Source: CAZLLV01 sp964560325 (lineage in GTDB: Bacteria > Acidobacteriota > Thermoanaerobaculia > Multivoradales > DATKCC01). Taken from it: a stretch of 15,109 nucleotides of DNA. A program made the position numbers and the translations under genes. The stretch is from contig CAZLLV010000046.1 in the NCBI GenBank assembly GCA_964560325.1, forward strand, positions 1-15,109, given 5' to 3'. The notes beneath the pieces are model-generated. The model was not told where the DNA came from, did not search any database, and was given only the letters and a program-made list of their open reading frames with translations. Numbering within the stretch: the stretch's first letter is position 1; every line of letters starts with the position of its first letter. Positions 6,341 to 13,539 of the stretch are shown in pieces.

Positions 6341-7027
6341 ATGACCCAGTCCCGCCTCGCAGCCTGCCTCGCTCTCTTCCTGATCGGCCTCGCCGCCGTC
6401 CCGGCGGCCGCTGCCGAACCGGGCGGCGAGGAGCGCTACGTCTACCAGTGGGAGCTCAAGAAGCTCGCCGCGCTGGTCGGAGGGATCCTCATCCCGGGTC
6501 AGGGCGAGGGCCTGCTCACCTACGAGCCGCAGGCGAACGGCCGGCTCCAGTCGGAGCTGCTGATCACCTCCGACCAGAGCAAGGACGGAGAGTTCTGGCG
6601 CTACGGAGCCGTGATCGACCGCAAGGCGGGGCGCACCCTGCGCGCCTGGAGCTCCTACCTCTGGCGCGGCGAGACGAAGTCGGAGAACGAGCGGATCGAC
6701 CAGGCCGGCGTGATCGACGTCGCCTCCGGCATCTACCAGATCCGCCGGGACCCGCCGAGCAAGCCGCGGCGCATGAAGATCTGGTCCGACGGCAAGATCT
6801 ACCCGGTGCTGGTCGTCCCCAAGGGCGATTCGGTGCGGACCCTCCCGAGCGGCCGCAAGGTCCCGACCCGCCACTTCCAGATCCGCGGCCTCGAGATCGA
6901 GGGCGAACGCCTCTGGAAGGGGCACATGGACCTCTGGCTCGCCAAGGACGCGATCGCCACGCCGGTCGAGATCCACTTCGACCGCAGCCTCGTCGGCGTC
7001 CGCCTCAAGCTCGACCAACCGCTCTAA
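6341..7027 (+). CDS. Secreted DUF3108 domain protein
   Basis: 228 residues from ATG 6341, with CAGGAGA (6324-6330) upstream. Residues 1-25 are a Sec signal peptide with likely cleavage after A-A-A-A, giving a periplasmic product. The rest matches the DUF3108 layout: an opening L-L-T-Y-E-P segment, then alternating polar/aromatic beta-strands (A-V-I-D-R-K-A-G-R-T-L-R-A-W-S-S), a P-R-R-M-K-I-W-S-D-G-K-I-Y-P-V strand pair, R-K-V-P-T-R-H-F-Q-I-R-G-L-E near the C-terminus, and a final P-V-E-I-H-F-D-R. DUF3108 proteins are predicted beta-rich periplasmic proteins of unknown function, distantly like LolA/LolB-type lipid-binding folds. It is separated from glmS by the inverted repeat, so it is probably its own unit. 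A 6-bp hairpin of two CCCGGG copies (6305-6323) sits just before the ribosome-binding site. Confidence 0.7.
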   Translation: MTQSRLAACLALFLIGLAAVPAAAAEPGGEERYVYQWELKKLAALVGGILIPGQGEGLLTYEPQANGRLQSELLITSDQSKDGEFWRYGAVIDRKAGRTLRAWSSYLWRGETKSENERIDQAGVIDVASGIYQIRRDPPSKPRRMKIWSDGKIYPVLVVPKGDSVRTLPSGRKVPTRHFQIRGLEIEGERLWKGHMDLWLAKDAIATPVEIHFDRSLVGVRLKLDQPL

Positions 7028-7039
7028 CCTCCGGTCTCT

Positions 7040-7048
7040 TGCTATAGT
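7040..7048 (+). promoter_or_regulatory. Putative extended -10 (TGC-TATAGT) of sodC
   Basis: TGCTATAGT lies in the gap after the DUF3108 gene and would give a leader of about 80 nt before the sodC start at 7136. It is the closest match to an extended -10 in the window; no clear -35. Confidence 0.45.
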
Positions 7049-7135
7049 CCAGTGTGCTTCGCGGGTGGCTTTCCCGGCCGCCTCGCACATGATTTGCATT
7101 GCGTTACCGGCATTCACTGCCCAAGGAGGAGACTC

Positions 7136-7819
7136 ATGAAACAACCAAGAAGCCTCATCGCCCTCTCCGTCTTCCTGATGCTCGCGGCCTTCGGCTGCGC
7201 ACCGGGGAACGAAGAGATGAACGAGGAAGTCGAGCCGATGGACGACACGGCGTACGAGGAGGTCGAGGAGCCCATGGAGACGACCGACATGGGCACCGAG
7301 GAGGCCACCGCGACGCTGATGACCGCCGACGGCACCGAGGTCGGCACGGTCACCTTCACCGCCAACGGCATGGGCGGCGTGAACGTCAGCGCCGATCTGC
7401 ACGACGTCGAGGGCGACGGCATGCACGGCTTCCACATCCACGAGGGCACCGAGTGCTCCGCTCCGACCTTCGAATCGGCGGGCGGCCACTTCAACCCGGA
7501 GAACGTCGACCACGCCTGCCCACCGACCACGCCGCGCCACGCGGGTGACTTCGGCAACGTGGAGATCTCCGGCGGCTCCGGCACGCTCGATCAGGACAGC
7601 GACCTGATCACGCTCGAGACCGGGCCGACCAGCATCATCGGCCACGCCGTGATCCTGCACACCGGCGAGGACGACTGCACGACCCAGCCGACCGGCGACG
7701 CCGGCGACCGCCTCGCGTGCGGCATCGTGGAAGCCGGCGGCATGGACGGCATGAACGGCATGGACGACGGCGCGATGGACCTCGGCGACGACACCGAGGA
7801 CGAGGGGACGGAGTACTGA
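7136..7819 (+). CDS. sodC: Cu/Zn superoxide dismutase, lipoprotein with acidic Met-rich flanks
   Basis: 227 residues from ATG 7136, 5 nt after AAGGAGGA (7123-7130). A lipoprotein signal ends at C21 (A-A-F-G-C). The SOD domain (about 57-200) keeps every metal ligand: H100 and H102 (G-F-H-I-H-E), bridging H118 (G-G-H-F-N-P), H126, H135 and D138 (R-H-A-G-D-F-G-N), and H175 (I-L-H-T-G-E-D-D). The disulfide pair is C107/C195 and the active-site Arg is R192 (R-L-A-C-G-I-V). The enzyme converts superoxide to peroxide and oxygen in the periplasm or on the outer membrane. Unusual are the acidic, Met-containing linker (26-56) and a C-terminal tail with repeated G-M-D/N-G-M units followed by Asp/Glu. 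The next gene overlaps the stop. Confidence 0.93.
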   Translation: MKQPRSLIALSVFLMLAAFGCAPGNEEMNEEVEPMDDTAYEEVEEPMETTDMGTEEATATLMTADGTEVGTVTFTANGMGGVNVSADLHDVEGDGMHGFHIHEGTECSAPTFESAGGHFNPENVDHACPPTTPRHAGDFGNVEISGGSGTLDQDSDLITLETGPTSIIGHAVILHTGEDDCTTQPTGDAGDRLACGIVEAGGMDGMNGMDDGAMDLGDDTEDEGTEY

Positions 7820-9204
7820 CGCCCTCCTCTGCGCGATCGATTCCGGCGGCCCACCGGTGCCTCGGCGCCTGGGCCGCCGTCTTCGCCCTCGTCCTCTCCG
7901 GCTGCAGCCCGCCGGAGAGCGAGGGCGCTCGTGCGTCCAGGGCAGCCGCCGCGCTCGAGACGCTGCCGGCCCCGGTGAGCGTCAACGCCATCGCGCCGGA
8001 GCTCACCCGGGTCGGCGGCGAGCCCGCCCTCACCTGGACGGAGCTGCTGAACGAGGAGGGCGACAAGAGGGTCCGATTCGCCCGCCTGGGGAGCGGCGCC
8101 GAGCCGGTGACGCTGGTCGAATCGCGCGCGGCTGACGAGCACGGCCTGTTCGCCAACTGGGCCGATCGCCCGGGCGTGGTCCAGGGGGGCGGCCCGGACG
8201 GAGCGCTCTTCGCCTGGTGGCTCGCCAAGAGCGGCGACAGCACCTACGCCTACTCCGTCCACGTCGCCCGCTCCGACGACCTGGGCGCTACCTGGCGGCC
8301 GCTCGGCCTGCTCCACGGCGACCCCACCCCGGCCGAGCACGGATTCGTCTCGATGGTGCCGGAGGGCGACGGCGTGCGCGCCTTCTGGCTCGACGGCCGA
8401 GAGACCGTCGAAGGGCGCCCGATGACGCTCCGCACCGTGCACGTCGGCGAACGCGTCGAGCGGGAGACCGAAGAGCTGCTCGACGAATCGGTCTGCGACT
8501 GCTGCAACACCGCCGCGGTCGTGACCGCCGACGGTCCGCTGGTCGTCTACCGCGACCGCACCGGAGAGGAGATGCGCGACCACCGCGCGGTCCGGCGGAT
8601 CCCGGACGGCTGGTCGGCGCCGTACGAGGTCGCCTCCGACGGGTGGAAGATCGCGGCCTGCCCGGTCAACGGCCCGGCCGCCGCGGTCGCCGGCGACGCG
8701 CTCTGGGTCGCCTGGTTCACCGCCGCCGGCGGCGAGGCGCGGGTCTACGCCGCCCGCTCGACCGACGCCGGTCGCACCTTCTCCGAGCCGCTCCGGGTCG
8801 ACGCCGCCGCCGCCGAGGGCGCTCCCGCTCCGCTCGGCCGACTTGCCTTGGTCGCCGATCCCGACGGCGCGGGCGACGCCTTCGTGAGCTGGCTCGGCAC
8901 CGCCGACGGGGCGGACGGCAAGCGGGTGGCCGTGGTCCGGGTGCGCCGCCTGGCGGCCGGTCCCGGGGGAGCCGTTCCGGCGATGGGCCCGGTGGTCGAC
9001 GTCGCCCGCACCGAGAGCTCGCGCGCGAGCGGTGTGCCCCGCATGCTCTTCGACCCCACCTCGGAAGGCGACCGCCTGCTCCTCGCCTGGGTGGAGCCCG
9101 CGGCCGATGGCGGCGCGCCTGGTGGAAGTCGATTGCGCCTCGCCGCCCTGCCCACGGGAGCGGTCCCCTCCGCCGATTCATCCAGCCGCCCGACGGCTCC
9201 GTAG
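7816..9204 (+). CDS. Sialidase/BNR-fold lipoprotein with a C-x-C-C motif, coupled to sodC
   Basis: 462 residues if it starts at CTG 7816, which overlaps the sodC TGA (CTGA) and follows AGGGG (7803-7807). The only ordinary in-frame start upstream is GTG 7717, deep inside sodC, with a long Arg/Gly lead that is not signal-like. From CTG the product has a good lipoprotein signal: L-V-L-S-G-C with C30. Asp-box motifs S-D-D-L-G-A-T-W (153-160) and S-T-D-A-G-R-T-F (315-322) point to a beta-propeller of the sialidase superfamily. A conserved-looking V-C-D-C-C-N-T (C227, C229, C230) and A-C-P-V-N-G-P (C282) lie between them. The catalytic Arg triad of true sialidases is not evident, so the enzyme label is unsafe. 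Pairing with sodC suggests an envelope redox or metal role; that is inference. Confidence 0.7.
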   Translation: MTPSSARSIPAAHRCLGAWAAVFALVLSGCSPPESEGARASRAAAALETLPAPVSVNAIAPELTRVGGEPALTWTELLNEEGDKRVRFARLGSGAEPVTLVESRAADEHGLFANWADRPGVVQGGGPDGALFAWWLAKSGDSTYAYSVHVARSDDLGATWRPLGLLHGDPTPAEHGFVSMVPEGDGVRAFWLDGRETVEGRPMTLRTVHVGERVERETEELLDESVCDCCNTAAVVTADGPLVVYRDRTGEEMRDHRAVRRIPDGWSAPYEVASDGWKIAACPVNGPAAAVAGDALWVAWFTAAGGEARVYAARSTDAGRTFSEPLRVDAAAAEGAPAPLGRLALVADPDGAGDAFVSWLGTADGADGKRVAVVRVRRLAAGPGGAVPAMGPVVDVARTESSRASGVPRMLFDPTSEGDRLLLAWVEPAADGGAPGGSRLRLAALPTGAVPSADSSSRPTAP

Positions 9205-9299
9205 CCCTCCACGAATAGCGCGCGAGGCGCGCGACACCGCGCCCGCGTATCGACGTCTCGGGGAAAGAAGCATCAACTGAACGATCTGGAGGAGTCTCG

Positions 9300-10808
9300 A
9301 TGAACCGAACTCGTGCGATGTATCCCTTGTCTTGCCTCGGCCGCCGCGGAGCGACGGTCGCGCTCGCGATCCTGGCGCTGGTCACCACCGCGGTTCTCGG
9401 CGCTCCGCCCGCCGACGCTTCGAGCCACCGTGAGGCGCCGCTCGTCACCGAGATGCCGAAGGTCGACGGCACCGACTTCTACATGTTCCGCAGCTACGAG
9501 CCGGGCCGCGAGGGGTACGTGACGCTGGTCGCGAACTACCTGCCCCTCCAGGACCCGTACGGCGGTCCGAACTACTTCGACCTCGATCCGGACGCCTTCT
9601 ACGACATCCACGTCGACGACGACGGCGACGGCGTCGAGGACGTGACCTTCCGCTTCAAGTTCGGCACCGTCCTGCGCGAGCTCGCGATCCCGGTCGGCGG
9701 CCAGATGGTGCCGATCCCGCTGATCAACCTCGCGCCGACGGTGAACGGCGTCGGCCGCTCGTCGCTCAACCGGCTCCGTAGCTACACGACCCGGATCATC
9801 CGCGGCCCGGCGAACGATCCGTCGAGCCAGGTCGGCTTCCTCGACGGCGGCGGCGCCCAGCCGAACCGCTTCGTCAGCCCCGAGGACAACATCGGCGAGA
9901 AGTCCTTCCCGGACTACGACGCCTACGCGAGCCAGTTCGTCCACGATGCGACGATCCCCGGCTGCGGACCCGGCCGCGTCTTCGCCGGGCAGCGCAAGGA
10001 CCCCTTCGTCGTCAACCTGGGCGAGACCTTCGACCTGGTGAACATCGACGATCCCGTGGGGCCGCGCGACGCGGAGACCGACGATCTCGCCGACAAGAAC
10101 GTCACCTCGCTGATCCTGGAGGTGCCGATCGACTGCCTGACCGGCGACGGTCCGGTGGTCGGCGCCTGGACGACGGCCTGGCTGCCGAGGACGCGCCAGC
10201 TCCTCGACCAGCCGACCTTCGACCGCCCGACGACCGAGAGCGGCGACTACGTGCAGGTCTCCCGGCTCGGCATGCCGCTCGTCAATGAGGTCGTGATCGG
10301 CCTGCCGGACAAGAACCTGTTCAACGCCAGCCAGCCCTCGGGCGACGCGGCCCTCGCCACCTACGTGACGAACCCGACGCTCCCCGAGCTGCTGGAGATC
10401 CTCTTCCCGGTCACGGCGCCGAACAACTTCCCGCGCCAGGACCTGGTGGCGGCGTTCGTCACCGGCGTGCCGGGACTCAACGAGCTCGGCTTCGGCGAGA
10501 TGCTGCGGCTGAACACCTCGATCCCGCCGACCCCGGCGGCCGCCCAGAGCAGCCTCGGCGTGCTCGGCGGCGACAACGCCGGCTTCCCGAACGGCCGCCG
10601 TCCGGGGGACGACGTGGTCGACATCGAGCTGCGGGTGGCGATGGGCGTGCTCTGCCACGCCTTCCCGGGCACCTTCGGCTGCGGCCCCGAGGACGCTCCG
10701 TCCGGCGACCTACCGTTCACCGACGGCGCGTACGTGGACGCGAGCTTCTTCGACACCGGCTTCCCCTACCTGCGGACCCCGATCCCGGGTTCGCCGAACG
10801 ACGAGTGA
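9300..10808 (+). CDS. Secreted DUF4331 family protein
   Basis: 502 residues from ATG 9300, with GGAGGAG just upstream (about 9288-9294). The signal peptide ends A-D-A at about residue 40, and the mature protein opens S-S-H-R-E-A-P (41-47), the hallmark of DUF4331. It continues with G-T-D-F-Y-M-F-R-S (57-65), L-V-A-N-Y-L-P-L-Q-D-P-Y-G-G-P-N-Y-F (76-93) and an acidic D-D-D-G-D-G strand (106-111), all family features. Several Asp-rich turns could bind calcium. Function is unknown; the family is common in environmental bacteria and exported. The downstream DUF4198 gene overlaps by GTGA and a strong hairpin lies right after this stop. A small GC hairpin (9218-9232) occurs in the 95-nt leader. Confidence 0.88.
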   Translation: MNRTRAMYPLSCLGRRGATVALAILALVTTAVLGAPPADASSHREAPLVTEMPKVDGTDFYMFRSYEPGREGYVTLVANYLPLQDPYGGPNYFDLDPDAFYDIHVDDDGDGVEDVTFRFKFGTVLRELAIPVGGQMVPIPLINLAPTVNGVGRSSLNRLRSYTTRIIRGPANDPSSQVGFLDGGGAQPNRFVSPEDNIGEKSFPDYDAYASQFVHDATIPGCGPGRVFAGQRKDPFVVNLGETFDLVNIDDPVGPRDAETDDLADKNVTSLILEVPIDCLTGDGPVVGAWTTAWLPRTRQLLDQPTFDRPTTESGDYVQVSRLGMPLVNEVVIGLPDKNLFNASQPSGDAALATYVTNPTLPELLEILFPVTAPNNFPRQDLVAAFVTGVPGLNELGFGEMLRLNTSIPPTPAAAQSSLGVLGGDNAGFPNGRRPGDDVVDIELRVAMGVLCHAFPGTFGCGPEDAPSGDLPFTDGAYVDASFFDTGFPYLRTPIPGSPNDE

Positions 10809-11683
10809 CCTCGTCCACGGGAACGACAGGCCGAGGAGGGCATCGCGCCCTCCTCGGCCTGTTCCTGGGGGTCGCGGTCGCCCTGCTCGGTCTCGCGGCG
10901 CGGCCGGCGGCGGCCCACGACCTCTGGCTCGTGCCGTCGAGCTTCGCCCCCACGGCGGGAGAGCCGGTGGCCGTGCACGTCCGGGTCGGCCACGACCCGG
11001 CCTCCGCCGAGCCGCTGCCCTACCGGCCGGGCTGGATGAAGCGGTTCGTCTACGCCGGGCCGGTGAACGGAGAGATCCGGGGCGTCCCGGGCTCCGACCC
11101 GGCCGGCTACGCGCGCTTCGAAGAGGCGGGGCTCTACGCCCTCAGCCTCGAGAGCGCCGCCACCGAGCACGAGATGGCGGTCGCCGGCTTCGAGAGCTAT
11201 CTCGCCGAGGAGGGCCTGGAGGCGGCGGCGCGCGAGCGAGCCGAGACGGTCTACGCCGACGGGGTGGTCCACGAGGCGTTCTCGCGCTCGGTGAAGAGCC
11301 TGGTGCGCGTCGGCGGTGAGGGAGCGGCGGAGGCGGCCGGCTTCGACCGCGCGCTCGGACTGCCGCTCGAGCTCGTCCCGCTCGACGATCCGTTCGATTC
11401 AGAGGCGACGGCGCTCCGGCTGCGGGTGCTGCTCGCCGGCGCGCCCGCCCCCGGTGTGCGCGTCGACCTGCGTCCGCTCGATCCGGAGGCGACCGCGGAG
11501 CCGTCCGCGCCGGCGGTCTCGGACGCCGCGGGCGAAGTCATCCTCGACCTGCCGCCCGGTGCGCCTCGCCTCCTCGCCACGGCCGTGGTGCTGCTGCCGC
11601 CCGACGACCCGGCCGGCACGGCAAACGGCACGGAGTGGCAGAGCGTCTGGACCTCGCTCACCTTGGAACGATCCGGGCGCTGA
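10805..11683 (+). CDS. Secreted DUF4198-like protein
   Basis: 292 residues from GTG 10805, which overlaps the DUF4331 stop by 4 nt (GTGA); no separate ribosome-binding site is clear, so translation is probably coupled. Residues 15-31 are the hydrophobic part of a signal peptide ending P-A-A-A. The A-H-D-L-W-L-V-P segment (37-44) and the following beta-sandwich-like sequence match DUF4198, a family annotated near nickel/cobalt uptake and other envelope functions. If cleavage is after A37 the mature protein starts with His38. The C-terminal part (about 199-290) reads as a second beta-sandwich. Codons 8-20 form half of a very stable hairpin (see 10826-10862). Function is not known. Confidence 0.72.
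   Translation: MTSSTGTTGRGGHRALLGLFLGVAVALLGLAARPAAAHDLWLVPSSFAPTAGEPVAVHVRVGHDPASAEPLPYRPGWMKRFVYAGPVNGEIRGVPGSDPAGYARFEEAGLYALSLESAATEHEMAVAGFESYLAEEGLEAAARERAETVYADGVVHEAFSRSVKSLVRVGGEGAAEAAGFDRALGLPLELVPLDDPFDSEATALRLRVLLAGAPAPGVRVDLRPLDPEATAEPSAPAVSDAAGEVILDLPPGAPRLLATAVVLLPPDDPAGTANGTEWQSVWTSLTLERSGR
10826..10862 (+). terminator. Perfect 16-bp hairpin at the DUF4331/DUF4198 junction
   Basis: Bases 10826-10841 pair without mismatch with 10847-10862 around a 5-nt loop (ATCGC). The stem is mostly GC and starts 18 nt after the DUF4331 stop, inside the first codons of DUF4198. It is not followed by T-residues. It may act as an attenuator, RNA-processing site or partial terminator that lowers downstream expression. 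Confidence 0.55.
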
Positions 11684-11703
11684 GCCCCCGCCCGATCCCG
11701 GGC

Positions 11704-11709
11704 TACAAT
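11704..11709 (+). promoter_or_regulatory. Putative -10 box (TACAAT) before the sigma factor gene
   Basis: TACAAT ends 31 nt before the chosen sigma start (11741). An ATG at 11708 lies within the box, which is one reason not to use it as the start. No -35 at normal spacing is recognised. Confidence 0.4.
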
Positions 11710-11740
11710 GACCCCGCCCCGATCTCTCGACCTCCGCCCC

Positions 11741-12304
11741 ATGCACGGCGCACCGCCCGAAGAGTCCGAAGACCTGGCCCTCGTGGCCCGCGTGGCGCGT
11801 GGGGACTCGGCCGCCTTCGCCGCCTTCTACGACCGGCACGCCTCGCAGGTGCTCGGCCTCCTGTTCAAGATGCTGCGCCAGCGCGCCGAGGCGGAGGAGA
11901 TGCTCCAGGAGGTCTTCCTCCAGGTCTGGCGGGAGGCCGAGCGCTATCGGCCGGACGGCTCGACGCCCCGCGGCTGGGTCTTCCTGCTGGCGAGGAGCCG
12001 CGCGATCGACCGGATGCGCTCCGCGGGCGCCCGCGCGCGGCGGGAGGAGGCGACCGCCGGCCCGGTGGGCGCCAGCGTCGCCCCGTCCGGGCCGGAGCGG
12101 CTCGAAGAGCGCGAGCGCCGGCAACGGGTCGCTTCGGCGCTCGCCGAGCTTCCGGCCGAGCAACGGACGGCGATCGAGCACGCCTTCTTCCGGGGACTCT
12201 CGCACCGCGAGGTCGCGGAGCACCTGAACGAGCCCCTGGGCACCGTCAAGTCCCGCATCCTCCTCGGAATGCGCAAGCTGCGCAGGAGCCTGGAGGCCTC
12301 ATGA
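11741..12304 (+). CDS. ECF-type RNA polymerase sigma factor (SigK-like)
   Basis: 187 residues from ATG 11741; ATG 11708 would add 11 residues (T-P-P-R-S-L-D-L-R-P-type lead) but overlaps the TACAAT box. Neither has a clear Shine-Dalgarno. Sigma region 2 is at about 25-95: A-F-A-A-F-Y-D-R-H, then E-M-L-Q-E-V-F-L-Q-V-W and P-R-G-W-V-F-L-L-A-R-S-R-A-I-D-R-M-R. Region 4 is at about 128-182: L-P-A-E-Q-R-T-A-I-E-H-A-F-F-R-G-L-S-H-R-E-V-A and L-G-T-V-K-S-R-I-L-L-G-M-R-K-L. It recruits RNA polymerase to a stress or envelope regulon. The ATGA overlap with the anti-sigma gene shows they are made together. The regulon is unknown; the exported DUF4331/DUF4198 genes beside it are candidates. Confidence 0.92.
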   Translation: MHGAPPEESEDLALVARVARGDSAAFAAFYDRHASQVLGLLFKMLRQRAEAEEMLQEVFLQVWREAERYRPDGSTPRGWVFLLARSRAIDRMRSAGARARREEATAGPVGASVAPSGPERLEERERRQRVASALAELPAEQRTAIEHAFFRGLSHREVAEHLNEPLGTVKSRILLGMRKLRRSLEAS

Positions 12305-13164
12305 GCGCCTTCGAACGCCACGCCCACGTCCAGGATCTGCTGCCGGCGTACGCCCTGGGCGCCGCCGACGCGGACGAGGTATCTCGGGTGGAGGAGCATT
12401 TGGCGGAGTGCGCGGAGTGTCGCGAGGAGCTTCTTCGCTGGCGGCGGGCGGCCGAGGAGCTGGCGGGATCGGCGGAGCCGGTCGCGCCGTCGCCCGCGGT
12501 GCGGGAGCGGCTGCTCGCGGAGATCGGTGCCGAGGGCGCGGGTGGCGTCGGTGCCCCGGAGGAGCGGCCGGTTGAGCGGAGTCGGCCCGAGCGGCGGCCC
12601 GGGGCGACGACGGCGCGCGGCACACGCTTCCGGTTCGCGGCGGTGGTCGCCCTGGCGGCAGTGGCGCTCGCCGCCTTGGCCTGGGGGCTCGTCGGCCAGA
12701 GCCGGCTGCGCGGCGAGGTCGAGGCGTTGCAGGACGAAGTGGCGCAGCTCGAGAACCGGCTGAAGGTGGCGGACGCGGAGGTCGCGCGGTCGCGGTCGGA
12801 GCTGCGCTCGGCGCAGGCGGTGCTGGCGCTCCTGGCCGGGAGCTCGCCGAGGCAGGACGTGCTGCTGGCGGGGCTGGAGACGGCGCCGGAGGGGTACGGC
12901 CGGCTGATCGTCGACCCGGCGAACCGGCAGGCGGTGCTCCTCGCCGGCGATCTGCCGCCGCTGCCGGAGGGGCGCGTGTACCAGCTCTGGAGCCTGAGCG
13001 AGGGCACGCCGGCGCCGGCGGGGATCTTCGAGACGGTGGCGGACGGCACGGCGATCCACCGGGTGGAGAACGTGCCGGAGGAAGCGCCGGACGGGTGGGC
13101 GGTCACGATCGAGCCGGCGGGCGGCGTGCCCCAGCCGACCGGGCCGATGGTGCTCGTGGGCTGA
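12301..13164 (+). CDS. Membrane anti-sigma factor: zinc anti-sigma domain plus RskA C-terminal domain
   Basis: 287 residues, starting at ATG 12301 inside the sigma stop (ATGA). The cytoplasmic N-terminus has the ZAS motif H-L-A-E-C-A-E-C (H33, C37, C40) that holds the sigma factor. A low-complexity Pro/Glu/Arg linker leads to one transmembrane helix (about 112-131). A short coiled coil (134-175, Q-D-E-V-A-Q-L-E-N-R-L) follows outside, then an RskA-type domain: A-P-E-G-Y-G-R-L-I-V-D, L-P-P-L-P-E-G-R-V-Y-Q-L-W and the end Q-P-T-G-P-M-V-L-V-G. RskA domains sense conditions outside the membrane and release sigma through proteolysis. The extended coiled coil between membrane and sensor is a visible addition. 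A GC hairpin follows the stop. Confidence 0.9.
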   Translation: MSAFERHAHVQDLLPAYALGAADADEVSRVEEHLAECAECREELLRWRRAAEELAGSAEPVAPSPAVRERLLAEIGAEGAGGVGAPEERPVERSRPERRPGATTARGTRFRFAAVVALAAVALAALAWGLVGQSRLRGEVEALQDEVAQLENRLKVADAEVARSRSELRSAQAVLALLAGSSPRQDVLLAGLETAPEGYGRLIVDPANRQAVLLAGDLPPLPEGRVYQLWSLSEGTPAPAGIFETVADGTAIHRVENVPEEAPDGWAVTIEPAGGVPQPTGPMVLVG

Positions 13165-13190
13165 GGGTCGCCCAGCCGAGCCGATATCCC

Positions 13191-13235
13191 CCCGGGCCGG
13201 CGCCAGGGGCTCCCGCCCGGGCGTCGGCTCCCGGG
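13191..13235 (+). terminator. GC-rich hairpin after the anti-sigma gene
   Basis: 13191-13204 pairs with 13220-13235: CCCGGG with CCCGGG and CCGGCGCC with GGCGTCGG (one G-U), with a 2-nt bulge on the right arm and a 15-nt loop, 27 nt after the stop. No T-run. Confidence 0.45.
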
Positions 13236-13485
13236 CCCGCATCCGGCGGAAGAAGTGGTCGTAGGACCGGTGGCAAAGCACGACCACCTGTGCACCGCCA
13301 CCGCCGCGCCCTGGTCGAAGCTCCAGAGACTCCGGGTTATCACCGCGAGCGCCGACCGATTCGGCTCCGACGGAGGTTCGTCCACCCGGGCGCGGCCAGG
13401 CGGGCGCGTCCGCCGAGCGACCCGGTTCGGGACCCCTGGCGCCGGCCCTTCCTCCCTCCCCGCGTGACTTCGGCGAAAGGCACGC

Positions 13486-13521
13486 GCCGCTCCACCTCCG
13501 AGTGGATAGGGGTGGAGCGGC
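13486..13521 (-). terminator. 11-bp hairpin downstream of vapC, possibly bidirectional
   Basis: GCCGCTCCACC (13486-13496) is perfectly complementary to 13511-13521 across a 14-nt loop. On the minus strand it begins 18 nt after the vapC stop and is followed by CCTTTC, a weak pyrimidine run. It could end the toxin-antitoxin transcript and block read-through from the sigma operon. Confidence 0.5.
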
Positions 13522-13539
13522 CCACTCCGGACTACGGGA

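Larger units (their letters stand above)
13165..13539. other. Gene-free stretch between the anti-sigma gene and vapC
   Basis: About 375 nt with no convincing coding sequence; open frames crossing it have Arg/Pro-rich, shadow-like translations and no start signals. It holds a terminator-like hairpin (13191-13235), an 8-bp inverted repeat GTGGTCGT/ACGACCAC (13255-13262 / 13280-13287) and a hairpin before vapC (13486-13521). GC falls towards the right end. Confidence 0.55.

Noticed and set aside
11944..13385. Long minus-strand open frames opposite the sigma/anti-sigma genes, reaching into the gap after them
   Set aside because: Composition is shadow-like, and sigma and anti-sigma motifs on the plus strand are unambiguous. 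The part over 13165-13385 has no family resemblance.
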